Shown: positions 7,747-15,473 of the stretch, one piece after another
How positions within the stretch are numbered: position 1 is the first letter of the stretch
How the letters are laid out: every line of letters begins with the position of its first letter
Source: Streptomyces sp. NBC_01237
GTDB taxonomy: Bacteria; Actinomycetota; Actinomycetes; Streptomycetales; Streptomycetaceae
Reading direction: 5' to 3'
Assembly (NCBI RefSeq): GCF_035917275.1
Contig: NZ_CP108509.1
Coordinates: 124,001-188,000 of the forward strand
DNA: 64,000 nt
Made by a program: the position numbers and the translations under genes
The notes under the pieces: generated by a model
Database searches by the model: none
What the model was told of the DNA's origin: nothing
Seen by the model: the letters and a program-made list of their open reading frames with translations, nothing else

Positions 7747-9884
7747 GCGACCTGGCCGCCTTCCATGTGCGTGGCGACCGGACGTGATGTCTCGTGCTGC
7801 TCGATCACCGCGCAGATCCGCGCCGCTTGTGCGGCAGCGCGGTCCCGTCGCGGACGTGGCGTCATCGGGTCACGGGCCTCGGTTTCCAGGATGGGCAGTC
7901 GCCTGCGGTGTTCGGCGATGTCCCGGTCGGTGTAGGCGAGGTTGGCGCAGGTGCTGTGACACAGCGAATCGTCGGGCCCATTGTCGGCGGCCAGGCCCAG
8001 CAGCAGCTTCTCCTTGCGGCACTCGGCGGTTTCGGCACGATGAACGCAGGTCATGGCTTCGCCATGGTGGATATCGGTGTCGCTTTGCTCAAGGAGCCGC
8101 TTGACGCTCGCCTGCGCGCGTACGGTACGGCCGAGGAAGGTCGCTGCGCCGGCGGTGCGGCGACGGTACTCGGCTGCGGCCGGCCCGCTGACGTGCTCGT
8201 TGTCCTCATCCAGACGGGTCCAGTCGTCCTCGGACTGTTCGAGGGCCATCTCCAGTCGCTCCACCGCGACGTCATCCAGCCAGGAATCGTCGCCTTGAGC
8301 CGCGTAATTCAGAGTGACCTTCGTCTTGAGATGGCCGTACTGCAGGGCGGCGGCGATGAGTCCGCGAGGGCGGCGCACGATGAAGAAGGCGAGGGTACGG
8401 CGGAAGCGCGACGCGTGCAGGTGCTTGATGGGATCTGGAGGAATCGCGATGTCGCCATCGGCGGGGGTGAAGGTGGAGTTCACCCAGTCCTGGAGCCTCC
8501 GCAGCTCGCGGATGGTCTTGCTGGAGCCCCACGTGAGGGCGCCCATGCGGCTCTTGCGGCCACTGCTGCTGGGCAGGCGGGTCGGGAAGAGCAGGTCGGT
8601 TGTGTGGAGCGTCTCCAGCAGGTCGATGGCCTGATGTACGGGGCGGACGACAGCCCAGGGGCGGCTGGCTGGCCTTTGCGACTCGGCCGCGGTGCGGTCG
8701 TGGCCTTTGCCGCGGTGTCCGAGCAGCAGCAACTCCCCGGAATCGGGGTCCTCCGCACGGCAGCCGCGGCGGAGATTGGCCACCTCCCCGGGGCGCATAC
8801 CCGACAGATAGGACACGATCACGAAACACGCTGCCGTCACCACCCAGACGAGCTCAGGGAGTTCGGATGCGGCGATCGGTTTGTCCCTCCACGGGCGCCC
8901 GTCGACGCGACCAGTGACACTACCGGCGCGATCGACTACAAGTACCTGGCCTGCCTCCTCGGGCTTCCCGTGCTGCCCAATTCCCTCGGTCTCGGGCCCC
9001 GTTCGATCGCCGAATCCTCCGGGATTCCGGTGGCCGGGGACGTCTTCGCCGGGGTTCTCGGGGTCACCTGGCAGTGCGACGCCTGTACGGTGTGCGTCCC
9101 GGAGGAAGAGCTTCATGCGCTCGGTGCGTGGCAGTCCGGCGAACCGTGCCTGTTCGGGATGGGTTCCGGTGTACAGCTGACGGAACTCTCGCCAGGCGTC
9201 GCGGACATCCGGGCCGATGTCTTCGACGATCCGCAGGGCCCAGTCCAGCAGGGGGATCATCGTGTCCGCCGCGATCCTCGCGGTCCTGTTGCCGCGGCCG
9301 GTCTGGATGTCCTCCGCGAGCTCGCCCGGCGAGCGTCCCTGCCACGGTTCCGCTACAGACATGCGGCATTCCGGAGGCAGATGCGGCGCATAGGCCCACA
9401 CGGCCCGAACGGCGTTGAAGAGCTGACGGCGCGTGCTCGTGCTGGCCTGTATGGACCGGACGTGATCCAGATACTGGTCGAGATCGCGGTCGGTCACTTC
9501 GTGGAGCCGATCGATGCCGCGATGCCGCAGCCAGGTCGCAAAGACGCGAAGGCGCTTGAACCACATGTGCACCGTGGAGACGCTCGCCTGGTCGATCCCC
9601 GTGAGCCTGCTCAGGACGGGCGGGTATGGGCTGTCGAGGGTTGCCAGGACGAAGACCTTGAAGTCGTATTCCAGCAGCCCCGGGTACGTCGCCCAATGAA
9701 GCATGATTGTTTGGGTGTGCTGGTCCGGCTGTGCTTCTGCCAGCGACCAGGCGCGATCCCGGACCCTGGACAGTGCCGCACGGTCGGTTCCGTACCGCAG
9801 AGACCGGGTATGGAGAACTTCCCTGTCCGCGAGCTCGCTCAGTAGCGACGGCAGGATAGCGGCACCGTCGTTGCCTGTGGTCAT
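7743..9884 (-). CDS. Large tyrosine recombinase (TnpB-like)
   Basis: 713 residues. An N-terminal SAM-like core-binding region (about 90-165) precedes a C-terminal catalytic domain with the expected set: Arg364 (SGMRPGE), a basic residue after HRGKG, His490-x-x-Arg493 (HASR), His518 (QYGHLK) and the nucleophile Tyr527 (TLNYA). After the catalytic core comes a cysteine-bearing tail (TCVHRAETAEC, later CHSTC), as in the larger Tn554-type recombinases. It looks intact. It overlaps the upstream recombinase gene and the downstream tnpC-like gene by 4 nt each, so the three are co-translated. Confidence 0.9.
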   Translation of the reverse strand: MTTGNDGAAILPSLLSELADREVLHTRSLRYGTDRAALSRVRDRAWSLAEAQPDQHTQTIMLHWATYPGLLEYDFKVFVLATLDSPYPPVLSRLTGIDQASVSTVHMWFKRLRVFATWLRHRGIDRLHEVTDRDLDQYLDHVRSIQASTSTRRQLFNAVRAVWAYAPHLPPECRMSVAEPWQGRSPGELAEDIQTGRGNRTARIAADTMIPLLDWALRIVEDIGPDVRDAWREFRQLYTGTHPEQARFAGLPRTERMKLFLRDAHRTGVALPGDPENPGEDVPGHRNPGGFGDRTGPETEGIGQHGKPEEAGQVLVVDRAGSVTGRVDGRPWRDKPIAASELPELVWVVTAACFVIVSYLSGMRPGEVANLRRGCRAEDPDSGELLLLGHRGKGHDRTAAESQRPASRPWAVVRPVHQAIDLLETLHTTDLLFPTRLPSSSGRKSRMGALTWGSSKTIRELRRLQDWVNSTFTPADGDIAIPPDPIKHLHASRFRRTLAFFIVRRPRGLIAAALQYGHLKTKVTLNYAAQGDDSWLDDVAVERLEMALEQSEDDWTRLDEDNEHVSGPAAAEYRRRTAGAATFLGRTVRAQASVKRLLEQSDTDIHHGEAMTCVHRAETAECRKEKLLLGLAADNGPDDSLCHSTCANLAYTDRDIAEHRRRLPILETEARDPMTPRPRRDRAAAQAARICAVIEQHETSRPVATHMEGGQVA

Positions 9885-10837
9885 CGCAGGTCCATCCGTC
9901 CGACCATCAGGTCGTTGATCAATTCAGACTGACGCCCGGTGAGCCGACTGCGCGCCTGGTCCTGCTCGGATTGGTGGTACTGGCCCACCAGGTCCTCGAG
10001 TCGCTCGTGATGCACCGCGTGTCTCGCGTTCCACGTCAACGCATCGGTGTGAACCTTCAGGACGCTCATTTGATCCAGGGCGGCTATCTGCCGCGGGAGT
10101 TGGTGGGGCAGGGCACGGGCGTTCTCGCATCCCAGGCAGGCCAGGAACGACTCTGCGCAGAGTTCACCCGGAGAGGCCCCAGGACTGTTGAGGTGGTCGG
10201 TACACCCCGTCAGTACGGTGTCCTGTTCACCGGAGATCAAGCGCTGAAGGACCGCGGGATCCAGGTCGGCGTCTCGGGCAGCGCCCTCCAGATCGGAGGC
10301 CGCCCGGGCAACCAGAGTGGCCGGCAGTACGGTGATGCTGCGTCGCTTGCGGGCAGCGGCTACTTGGGAGCGCAGAGCGTCGGCGACGACGACGCGGGAC
10401 TGGGTGGCGACGTCCTTGCTACGGGCGAGGTAGTGGTCGTTCATGGTGGACCGGGTGTGGGCCACCGGGCGCCGCTTGCGCTCGATTCCAGTCTGCCGAA
10501 GCCGCCGCGACTCCACCGGCTCGACTCCGTCCTTCGTGGGCTCCTTGGTCGGAAACCCGTGCTGTACGGACCATCGGGCGATGTTCTTGGCGTCGGCCCC
10601 ACGCGTCCAGCGTTTCGCTCCGGACGTTTGCGTCCGGAAGCCGGCGAAGGCCGAGTTGTGGCCGCCGTGGCGCCGGGCGAGCTGAGTCAGGTCCAGCAGC
10701 AGCTGGTAGACCCGTAGCGGTGAACGAAACAGCCGGGGCTCTGGATCATCGGCGACCAGTAGGGTGGCCAGTTCCTCCGGCACATCTTCCACGGGTGTCA
10801 CCATGTGCTCGCGCTCCGGGCCACGCCGGGTCGACAC
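9881..10837 (-). CDS. Recombinase C-terminal-like protein (TnpA position)
   Basis: 318 residues from the GTG at 10837, or about 307 from an ATG 33 nt further in that has a better GGAG site. It matches only the second half of a tyrosine recombinase catalytic domain: Arg near 111-114 (ESRRLRQT), His127 (PVAHT) and the putative nucleophile Tyr136 (MNDHY), then a cysteine-rich tail (SFLACLGC). The first catalytic arginine and the core-binding domain are absent, and a stop lies just upstream in frame. The element's right end begins 49 nt upstream. Probably a deletion derivative of TnpA, or a natural partner subunit. Confidence 0.7.
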   Translation of the reverse strand: MSTRRGPEREHMVTPVEDVPEELATLLVADDPEPRLFRSPLRVYQLLLDLTQLARRHGGHNSAFAGFRTQTSGAKRWTRGADAKNIARWSVQHGFPTKEPTKDGVEPVESRRLRQTGIERKRRPVAHTRSTMNDHYLARSKDVATQSRVVVADALRSQVAAARKRRSITVLPATLVARAASDLEGAARDADLDPAVLQRLISGEQDTVLTGCTDHLNSPGASPGELCAESFLACLGCENARALPHQLPRQIAALDQMSVLKVHTDALTWNARHAVHHERLEDLVGQYHQSEQDQARSRLTGRQSELINDLMVGRMDLR

Positions 10838-10885
10838 TCCAGCGATCCAACATCACTTCTCCAAGGGCGAGCCATGAGCCGATTA

Positions 10886-10918
10886 CCCGACAACTCTGGG
10901 AAGCCTAGTGAAAGCTCA
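10886..10918 (-). repeat. Right end of element: subterminal motifs and core
   Basis: Read on the minus strand from 10912 inwards: TTCACTAGGC (10912-10903), a 9-nt spacer, TTGTCGGG (10893-10886). The core AGCTCA is at 10913-10918. It pairs with the left end at 231-261. Confidence 0.8.
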
Positions 10919-11277
10919 GAAACGTCCTCGCCACTTCTGACGCCGGTGCCGAGACGGACGACCGTGAGGTATTCGTGGCGGTGATCGATTTCGAGCGTAG
11001 TGAACCGGGTCCGGCCGTACGGGATCTGGTCCGTCTGTCCGACGCCTGGGCCGGCCGCGACGACCTGTTCGAGGCGTTTCTGGCCGGGTACGGCAGGACC
11101 CTGACCGCCGCCGAGGAGGCCCGGCTGGTCATCGACGCAGCGCTCGATTCCGTGAGTGGGATCGCCTACGGCGCCGCCCACGGTGACCCCGAGCTCGTCG
11201 AACGAGGCCGGCGGACGCTGGCCCGGCTGCGCGCCGAGCACCGTGCAGCCCTCTCACCGACAGGAGATGCGACGTGA
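10915..11277 (+). pseudogene. Phosphotransferase-type gene, 3' fragment
   Basis: Continuation of the gene begun at 2-244. The frame starts at the element junction with codons for LRNVLA and includes FVAVIDFERSEPGPAVRDLV, the metal-binding IDFE motif and following segment of APH-fold phosphotransferases, through to a normal C-terminus. Joined to the 5' fragment it restores HGDFQLRN. The remnant could be expressed only from an internal start such as the GTG at 10975. Its stop overlaps the GTG of the GNAT-Nudix gene, so the pair probably formed an operon before the insertion. Confidence 0.85.
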
Positions 11278-12314
11278 ACGCCGACACGGCACCCACTCCC
11301 GCGACCGAGCCGCGCGACGCCGACGGACGGCCGCCGGTCCGCGCGGCAACCGCCTCTGACGCCGAGGCCATCACCCGGATGCGCTCCGAACATGTCCTGT
11401 CCGCACCGTTCACCGAGGACTGGCTCCGGCGGTGCACGGACGAGCTGGCACCACGGCTGACGCCGGAGAGGGACGCTCGGGCTTTCGTAGTCGACGCCCC
11501 GGACGGCACGATGGCCGCCTGCGCTCTGGGCCTGATCCACCCCGTGCTCCCGGCCCCGGCCTACCCCCGAGGCCGGGCCGCCCGCGTGCAACTCGTCGCC
11601 ACGCACCCGGACCACCGGCGCCGCGGTTACGCCCGGGCGGTCGTGTCCGCACTCCTGGACCACCTCGCTGGCGTCGAGGAAGTGACGCTGTTCGAGCTGC
11701 ACACCAGCCCGGAGGCCGCGCCCCTGTACCGGGAGCTCGGCTTCAGCGGCAACCCAGCGCTCATGCGGATGACCCGCCACCGCCCACCCGCCGGTCTCGC
11801 GCCTGGTGCGCAGCCGGATTCGACGTGGGTGCCGCCGCAGCAGTACGCCGACGCACTGCCCCGGGCGGCCGCGTACGTGTGCCTCTACGTCACCGACGAG
11901 GACGACCGGCCGCTCCAGCTGCACTCCGTCTACTCCCCCGGCCACCCCTGGCACATGATCGGCGGGGCGATGGATCTGGGCGAGCGGCCCTGGGACGCGG
12001 TGGTGCGCGAGTGCCGGGAAGAGACCGGCATGACCCCGGCGGGTCCGCCCCGGCTGCTGGCCACCGTGTACGGGCAGCCCCGGGAAGGGCGTCCGTACAG
12101 CACGCTGCAGCTGATCTTCGACGGCGGGCGCCTGACCGCTGAGCAGATCCGGGGCCTCACCCTCAACCCGCGCGAGCACGACGAGGCCCGGGTCCTGCCC
12201 CTGGCCGAGTGGGAGGCCTTGATGCCGGCTCGCGATTTCGTGCGGCTGCGTGCCGTGGAGGAGGCGCGCCGCACCGGCGTGGCCGCATACGTCGACACCT
12301 GGGGGAACGCATGA
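11274..12314 (+). CDS. GNAT acetyltransferase fused to Nudix hydrolase
   Basis: 346 residues with two enzyme domains. Residues 22-170 form a GNAT domain with the acetyl-CoA loop HRRRGYAR at 114-121 and the end motif LYRELGF. Residues 198-340 form a Nudix domain with a complete Nudix box starting at Gly231 (Glu237, Arg245-Glu246, Glu249-Glu250, Gly252). Such a fusion would acetylate an amine and hydrolyse a nucleoside-diphosphate-linked compound; substrates are unknown. The GTG start overlaps the phosphotransferase stop and the end overlaps the VanX-like gene by 4 nt, suggesting a three-gene small-molecule modification operon. Confidence 0.88.
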   Translation: MNADTAPTPATEPRDADGRPPVRAATASDAEAITRMRSEHVLSAPFTEDWLRRCTDELAPRLTPERDARAFVVDAPDGTMAACALGLIHPVLPAPAYPRGRAARVQLVATHPDHRRRGYARAVVSALLDHLAGVEEVTLFELHTSPEAAPLYRELGFSGNPALMRMTRHRPPAGLAPGAQPDSTWVPPQQYADALPRAAAYVCLYVTDEDDRPLQLHSVYSPGHPWHMIGGAMDLGERPWDAVVRECREETGMTPAGPPRLLATVYGQPREGRPYSTLQLIFDGGRLTAEQIRGLTLNPREHDEARVLPLAEWEALMPARDFVRLRAVEEARRTGVAAYVDTWGNA

Positions 12315-12766
12315 GCGCTGGCAGCATCGTCTTGATGTCCGACCGGAGAGTCGCCGCAATCCCCGTCCAGGAGCGCGGTGAGGCCCTCCTCGACGCCCGC
12401 GCGCACGGCCTGACGGTCGACGACCGCAAGCAGGACGCGGCGGGCGCCTGGGCCCACGTCCGCCCGTGCGTGCTCACACGGCTCCAGCAGGCGCAAGCGC
12501 TGCTCCCCGGCGGTGTGCGGTTGCTGTTCATTGAGGGCTACAGGCCCCCGTCCCTGCAGCGCCGGTACTTCGAGGAGTACTCCGACGAGTTCACGCGCGC
12601 CCGTCCGGACTGGCAGGCCGCCGCGATCCGGGAGGCGGCCAGCCGCTTCGTGTCGCCTCCGGAGATCGCGCCGCAGCGAGGCGGACAGGGCAGCCGTCCG
12701 CGGCCGGATGCCGCAGCCGAGCACGTCGCTGATCTCGTCCGGCAAGCGGCGGATCAGCACCGGTAG
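12311..12766 (+). pseudogene. VanX-like D-Ala-D-Ala dipeptidase, C-terminally truncated
   Basis: About 151 residues. The first 117 match the M15D dipeptidase (VanX/DdpX) N-terminus: LLFIEGYRPPSLQRRYFEEY and SRFVSPPEIAP. In the family the next residues supply the zinc ligands (an H...D pair, later a third His). Here the sequence changes at that point to an unrelated Arg/Gly-rich tail of about 30 residues. All zinc ligands are missing, so it cannot be an active dipeptidase. The ATG overlaps the upstream gene by 4 nt. Confidence 0.75.
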
Positions 12767-12773
12767 CGCAGGG

Positions 12774-13186
12774 TCAGTCGTGGTTGCCGTACATGTCGCG
12801 GATCTCCGCCTCGCTCTCGCCCCGGTAGGTGACGTGCCAGTGCATGTGCTTCGACTCCTGGTACAGGCCCAGGTTCGTCGTCACCGAGCACGCCCCGTAC
12901 TCCCTCTCCACACCGGCGGCCACCTCCCGCACCACCGCCACCATCTCGTTCAGCAGACCCTCGTCAGCGTTGCCGAGGTCAGTGAGCGAAGGGACGTGCA
13001 CCTTGGGGATCACCACGATGTGGACCGGGTACGAGGGGTTGGTGTGGTGGAAGGCCAGGACCCGTTCGGTCTCCTTCGCCCTCTCGATGGGAACCGCGCC
13101 GGCCAGCGCCTGATGGCAGTAGAAGTCGGAGACGGTCGCGGTACCGGTGGCACCGCCCTCGCTTCGGTGAACTGCGAAGCCGGCCA
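12774..13186 (-). CDS. HIT-family protein (start unclear)
   Basis: The C-terminal 115-120 residues are a histidine-triad nucleotide-binding domain: FYCHQALAG, VLAFHHTNPSYPVHIVVIPK, and the triad KHMHWHVTY near the C-terminus. HIT proteins hydrolyse or transfer nucleoside monophosphates from phosphoramidate or anhydride compounds. No ATG or GTG stands in frame at the expected N-terminus (ATVSDFYC at about 13133). The nearest candidate is a CTG at 13186, or the start has been lost by rearrangement. It is divergent from the next Nudix gene with only about 75 bp between. Confidence 0.7.
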
Positions 13187-13259
13187 GTGAGCGCCGACGG
13201 GGACGGCGCCGAGAAGCGGGGCCGCGCCCCGTTCCACCGCATGCAGGAGAGGTGCTTCC

Positions 13260-13688
13260 GTGCCCGAGAAGGTCACCAAGGACACAGTCCTGTGCTACGT
13301 CGTGCGCGACGGGAAACTGCTGGTCTTCCGGCACACCGACTACAGCTACGAGGAAGTCGGGATCCAGGTCCCGGCAGGCAGTATCCGCCTGGCCGAGAGG
13401 CCGGAGGCCGCCGCGTTGCGGGAGGCCCGCGAGGAAACCGGCCTGAGCGACTTCAAGATCGTGCGCAAGCTCGGCGAGACTAGGTATGACATCAGCCCCT
13501 ACCGGGCCGAGATCCAGCGCCGGCACGTCTTTCACCTGGAGCTGACCGAGCCCACCCCCGAGCGGTGGGCCAGCCAGGAGGGCCACGAAGGGGTCGGCGA
13601 ACCGACACGGTTCGAGTGTTTCTGGATCCCGCTGGAGGCCGCCCACGTCCTTCAGTCCGGCCAGGGTGCGCTGCTGGGACGCCTGTAG
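13260..13688 (+). CDS. Nudix hydrolase
   Basis: 142 residues from a GTG at 13260, preceded by CAGGAGAGG. The Nudix box is complete: Gly40, Glu46, Arg54-Glu55, Glu58-Glu59 and Gly61 (ending LREAREETGL). It should hydrolyse a nucleoside diphosphate linked to another moiety. It is the second Nudix domain within 2 kb, beside the HIT protein and the GNAT-Nudix fusion, so this cluster looks devoted to nucleotide-linked small molecules. Substrate unknown. Confidence 0.88.
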   Translation: MPEKVTKDTVLCYVVRDGKLLVFRHTDYSYEEVGIQVPAGSIRLAERPEAAALREAREETGLSDFKIVRKLGETRYDISPYRAEIQRRHVFHLELTEPTPERWASQEGHEGVGEPTRFECFWIPLEAAHVLQSGQGALLGRL

Positions 13689-13815
13689 GACTGAACTCCT
13701 AGCTTGGCGGCACAGCCGACGTCTGTGGCCAGGTAGTTGTCACCGAGATAGGCGGCGCGCGTGTGAGCGGCGAAGCCTACGGATGAGTCGCCAATGTCCG
13801 CACGGCACGTGGTGT

Positions 13816-14604
13816 CTACGCGGGCGAATGCTCCTCCTTGACCACGGAGTACAGGTGCTCACCGTGGGCCCAGCGTTTGAGTTCCGGCCGGCCCACGAGG
13901 ACGAGCCCGTGGCGCCGGGCGAAGTCCGTCGCGGGCCCGGTGAAACCGTTCAGGGCGACGATGACAGCCACCTGCGCGTGATGTTCAGGCACCGCGGTTC
14001 CGTTGAACCTCTGCACGGCTTCGGACCCGACCGCGCTGCTGTACTGCTTGCACTGCAAAACGACCTTGTCGCCGTCTTCGTCCCAAGCCACGACGTCCGC
14101 CCCAAGGTCCCCGGAACCTCCGACCCGGCGGGCCCGTACGAACCCGTCCCGCGCGAGCAGATCAGCGCACGCTTGCTCGAAACCATCCGCGCTCATCGCA
14201 GCAAGCTGCTTCATCCGGAAGGTCAAGACCTTGGGCGCTGCGGTGCCCAACTCACTGCCACCGCTCTCGGCCGGGCCATCGTCGCTGCCATAGGACACGT
14301 CGTCGTAGACGACGACATAGCCACCCCTGTCTGAGAAGAGCACGAAACACAGCAGCACGAGCGTGCCCAGGATGAGCAGCGCGAACCACCAGGGATGCGC
14401 CATGAGCCAACCCCACACGCCCTCGCTGACCCAGCCCCCGACGTCGTCGCGCACCCAGGGCCATGCCTCCTGCGTCAGCCACTTCCAAGCGACCTTGGCG
14501 ATGGCTATGCCGAGGATCGACCAGAGGATGACCTTCAGCACCGGGTCCAGGGACCCGTCCTCCTCGAACACCGCTGCCTCTTCTCTATCCTCACGGTGGC
14601 CCAC
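13816..14604 (-). CDS. Membrane-anchored Mrr-like restriction endonuclease domain
   Basis: 262 residues. Two hydrophobic segments (LKVILWSILGIAIAKVAWKW and WWFALLILGTLVLLCFVLF, about 23-90) are followed by a soluble C-terminal domain. That domain has the PD-(D/E)xK pattern of Mrr_cat nucleases: GSGDLGADVVAWD, then VVLQCKQYSS, with upstream FEQACADLLARDGF. Mrr proteins cut modified or foreign DNA; membrane-tethered versions occur in actinomycetes and may act on incoming DNA (inference). It is a single gene with no methylase partner nearby. Confidence 0.85.
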   Translation of the reverse strand: MGHREDREEAAVFEEDGSLDPVLKVILWSILGIAIAKVAWKWLTQEAWPWVRDDVGGWVSEGVWGWLMAHPWWFALLILGTLVLLCFVLFSDRGGYVVVYDDVSYGSDDGPAESGGSELGTAAPKVLTFRMKQLAAMSADGFEQACADLLARDGFVRARRVGGSGDLGADVVAWDEDGDKVVLQCKQYSSAVGSEAVQRFNGTAVPEHHAQVAVIVALNGFTGPATDFARRHGLVLVGRPELKRWAHGEHLYSVVKEEHSPA

Positions 14605-15473
14605 GCTACGCGGGCGGTTCCACAGCGTTCCTGCCGTGTCCTGCGACCGGGCAGCCGCAGCTGGGGCGCACTGCGGACTCGCCTTCAGCCCACTGCCCCA
14701 GCCGTCCAGGGGCGACCCGGTGGCCCTGATCTATCCATGGAAGGAACGCTAGCTGCGGGCGGGTACGGCCGAGTGGGAGTTGCCGGAATCGGCCTGGCGG
14801 ACGGGCCTCTGTGCTGATGTGCGATCACATGACCTTTTCGTGAAGACGCCTCGGAGCGCGTTCGAGCGACTTCCTCTCAGCTTGCCGACGACGACGAGAT
14901 TCGCTGAACAGACAAGACTGCCTGGGCGCAGGAGTGGCCGATCACGGCAGGTTGGGCTCTGATGGCCGCCACCGGACACGGGCGGCATGGTCGCGAACCC
15001 GGCCCGGGCCCGGCCGGCCTCCGAGACTTTGCGGCCAGCACCGGTACGTTCGCAAACGGCGGCAAGTCCGCCCGGACCAGGACAGGAATGAGCGCGAATC
15101 CGATGCGGCGCGCGCGGTCTACCGTTGCCATGGCGCCATCACGGCCGTGCCCTGCGGTCAGTGGAGAGGGGGCGACTCGTTCGGCCGGGCGTGTCTCTGT
15201 GGATGAGCGTGGGACCGCACGATCGAACTCGGGCAGGCGCCGCGGGCCGGAAGGCGATGAACATCGACGGACGCTCCTTCCGCCAGAGCCGCCGCCCTCA
15301 CCATGGTCCCCTGCACCAGTGCGGCCACGGAACAGGCACACCTGGGAGGTGGCCCGGACTCATGTTGACTCCTTCCGCGAGACCGCCGCGAGCCAGTGGC
15401 CGCTGGTGTCCACCGCCGTGCCGGCCGGCCCGGGGTGACATCAAGCGGGCACCCGCAGCTCCGACGGGGCCTT
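14605..15473. other. 869-bp gap without a convincing gene
   Basis: All six frames are open for short distances, as expected at this GC content, but none shows family motifs, a good ribosome site or protein-like composition. No repeat, tRNA or terminator stands out. It may be decayed DNA between the Mrr-like gene and the deazapurine block. Confidence 0.5.

Larger units (their letters stand above)
231..10918. mobile_element. Tn554-like tyrosine-recombinase transposon with redox cargo
   Basis: A 10.7-kb insertion splits a phosphotransferase gene. The same hexamer AGCTCA lies at both junctions (231-236 and 10913-10918). Removing one copy and the DNA between restores an uninterrupted frame (HGDFQL joined to RNVLA). 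Just inside, the ends share inverted motifs TTCAYTAGGC and TTGTCGGG. The right part carries three overlapping recombinase genes in the order and relative size of Tn554 tnpA-tnpB-tnpC; the left part carries seven metabolic genes and a regulator. Family knowledge: Tn554 elements use tnpABC and hexanucleotide junctions. Inference: the element may be immobile, because the first recombinase looks incomplete. Confidence 0.85.

Noticed and set aside
7794..9845. 683-codon frame antisense to the large recombinase
   Set aside because: No family motifs; the opposite strand has a complete tyrosine-recombinase catalytic set.
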